From Macrosoma leucophasiata (taxonomy: Eukaryota; Arthropoda; Insecta; Lepidoptera; Hedylidae), in contig JAWQUS010000032.1 of assembly GCA_036365455.1 (NCBI GenBank), positions 18,670,001-18,734,000 of the forward strand: DNA of 64,000 bases, given 5' to 3'. Every line of letters begins with the position of its first letter. Within the stretch, counting starts at the first letter, position 1. A program made the translations under genes and the position numbers. Shown in pieces: positions 63,836 to 64,000 of this stretch. A model generated the notes under the pieces. The model had not been told where the DNA came from. It searched no databases and saw only the letters and a program-made list of their open reading frames with translations.

Positions 63836-64000
63836 TTAAAAACTACTGGACTGATTTAGGGCGGCCACACAAAACTGCGATGCGATGCGACGCCGCATCG
63901 CAGGCGATGTATTCGTGCGAGCTCGCAGATATTTGCGATGTGATGCAAATTCGCAGTTATGTGTGGGAGCTCTAATTGGAAATTTGGTAGTCAAGATCAT

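Overview
This window is eukaryotic nuclear DNA from an insect, most likely a moth or butterfly. Coding sequence is broken into short GC-rich exons with GT/AG splice sites. Introns are AT-rich. The window is densely seeded with short repeats that I recognise from memory as typical of Lepidoptera. I cannot name the species.

Three host genes lie head to tail, all on the minus strand. (1) At the right edge, 58134-63389 holds the last four coding exons of an NRF-6-like acyltransferase-3 membrane protein; its 5' part is outside the window. (2) 16803-50104 is a complete 11-exon gene for a 494-residue TLDc-domain protein of the MEAK7/EAK-7/Rtc5 type, with a likely N-myristoylation start. (3) 1158-7274 is a complete 7-exon gene for a 334-residue peroxin-12 (PEX12). 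All exon phases join without a frame break, which supports these models.

The most unusual feature is repeated tandem amplification of exon 3' ends in genes 2 and 3. Four fresh GC-rich minisatellites (about 679-1217, 16440-16880, 19800-20640 and 21900-23170) are built from the last 50-95 nt of a coding exon plus the adjoining splice donor or stop codon. Two older, decayed duplications of the same type lie behind PEX12 exon 4 (about 2840-3300) and TLDc exon 3 (about 27738-28100). In every case the extra copies lie on the 3' side of the parent exon.

Mobile DNA fills most of the rest. An apparently intact Ty3/gypsy LTR retrotransposon (32082-37533, identical LTRs by eye, CTAG target duplication) sits inside a hAT-type MITE, which itself sits in TLDc intron 1. 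Between the TLDc and NRF-6 genes is a nested stack at about 52020-56080: a 3.7-kb TIR transposon (TA target duplication) with a THAP-domain gene and a second short gene; a dead mariner inside it; and a (TAAA)n-tailed retroelement fragment inside the mariner. The transposon is inserted in an older MITE. Further content is LINE fragments, several A-tailed or microsatellite-tailed SINE-like families, hAT and mariner-type MITEs with clear target duplications, and tRNA-like fold-back repeats.
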